DNA of 64,000 nucleotides from Melastoma dodecandrum (Eukaryota; Streptophyta; Magnoliopsida; Myrtales; Melastomataceae), in assembly GCA_029817715.1 (NCBI GenBank), contig JARUPY010000533.1, positions 2,004,001-2,068,000 of the forward strand, read 5' to 3'. Positions within the stretch are counted from its first letter, which is position 1, and each line of letters opens with the position of its first letter. The notes below the pieces were generated by a model. That model did no database searches and was not told where the DNA came from. It saw only the letters and a list, made by a program, of their open reading frames with translations. Shown piece by piece: positions 63,880 to 64,000 of this stretch. The position numbers and the translations under genes were made by a program.

Positions 63880-64000
63880 GTATGTCTATTACGTTTCCAC
63901 TTCAAAGAATATTTGCTTTTGTGATTTGAATGATGATCGCACATCGTATTATGACCTGAAATGGGGGGATGATATGGCGAGGGGATGCGAGTGCCTACCC

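Overview
The window is nuclear DNA from a flowering plant. The genes have GT-AG introns with plant-typical lengths, and the products are plant-specific: a TOC34 plastid import receptor, a plastid Fe superoxide dismutase, an EMF2 Polycomb subunit, an oleosin, an AP2/ERF factor, STP sugar transport, and U-box/Usp receptor-like kinase. Spacers are AT-rich, with homopolymers and microsatellites. There is no sign of bacterial, organellar or viral origin. I cannot name the species. It looks like an angiosperm whose gene order is fairly ancestral.

Layout. At 1-5.1 kb there is a PPR-SMR protein like EMB1270, whose 5' end lies outside the window. A VAN3-binding-like protein occupies 6.9-8.7 kb and TOC34 9.1-10.6 kb. 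FeSOD (minus strand, 11.4-13.5 kb) is divergent from a GT77-like glycosyltransferase (14.0-15.2 kb). These are followed by nuclear poly(A)-binding protein (15.5-18.1 kb), NAD(H) glutamate dehydrogenase (19.1-21.2 kb) and a TMEM135-like membrane protein (21.6-24.5 kb). Next are a broken USB1-type U6 snRNA phosphodiesterase (minus, 24.8-25.9 kb) and a 2-oxoglutarate oxygenase that lacks the exon carrying the HxD iron ligands (minus, 28.0-29.3 kb). EMF2 spans 30.7-35.4 kb in 22 coding exons. Oleosin (minus, 35.9-36.3 kb) and an ERF (minus, 37.9-38.6 kb) come next. A repeat-rich spacer at 38.6-42.3 kb holds two different inverted-repeat elements. It is followed by plastid-type phosphofructokinase (minus, 42.3-46.9 kb), a membrane pseudokinase (minus, 48.9-50.5 kb), a class IIIB acid phosphatase (minus, 51.4-52.6 kb), a Usp-kinase-U-box protein (minus, 53.3-56.5 kb), EBP2 (minus, 58.3-59.2 kb), an STP sugar transporter (minus, 60.7-62.4 kb) and the start of a quinone oxidoreductase (plus, from about 62.9 kb, cut by the window end).

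The genes do not form a single pathway; each is an independent locus. From memory, the order FeSOD2 - PABN - TMEM135-like - USB1 - ERF - oleosin - EMF2 - acid phosphatase - U-box kinase resembles Arabidopsis At5g51100-At5g51270. The set quinone oxidoreductase - STP - U-box kinase - pseudokinase - PFK - ERF - oleosin resembles At5g61510-At5g61610. The window therefore appears to carry, unsplit, the gene set that Arabidopsis distributes over two duplicated segments.

Exon boundaries given below were placed by hand from splice sites, reading phase and remembered family sequences. I found no clearly new multi-gene system. The observations most worth a second look are the in-frame loss of the HxD exon in the oxygenase, the decayed USB1 copy, and the two hairpin-forming elements near 39.2 and 40.8 kb.
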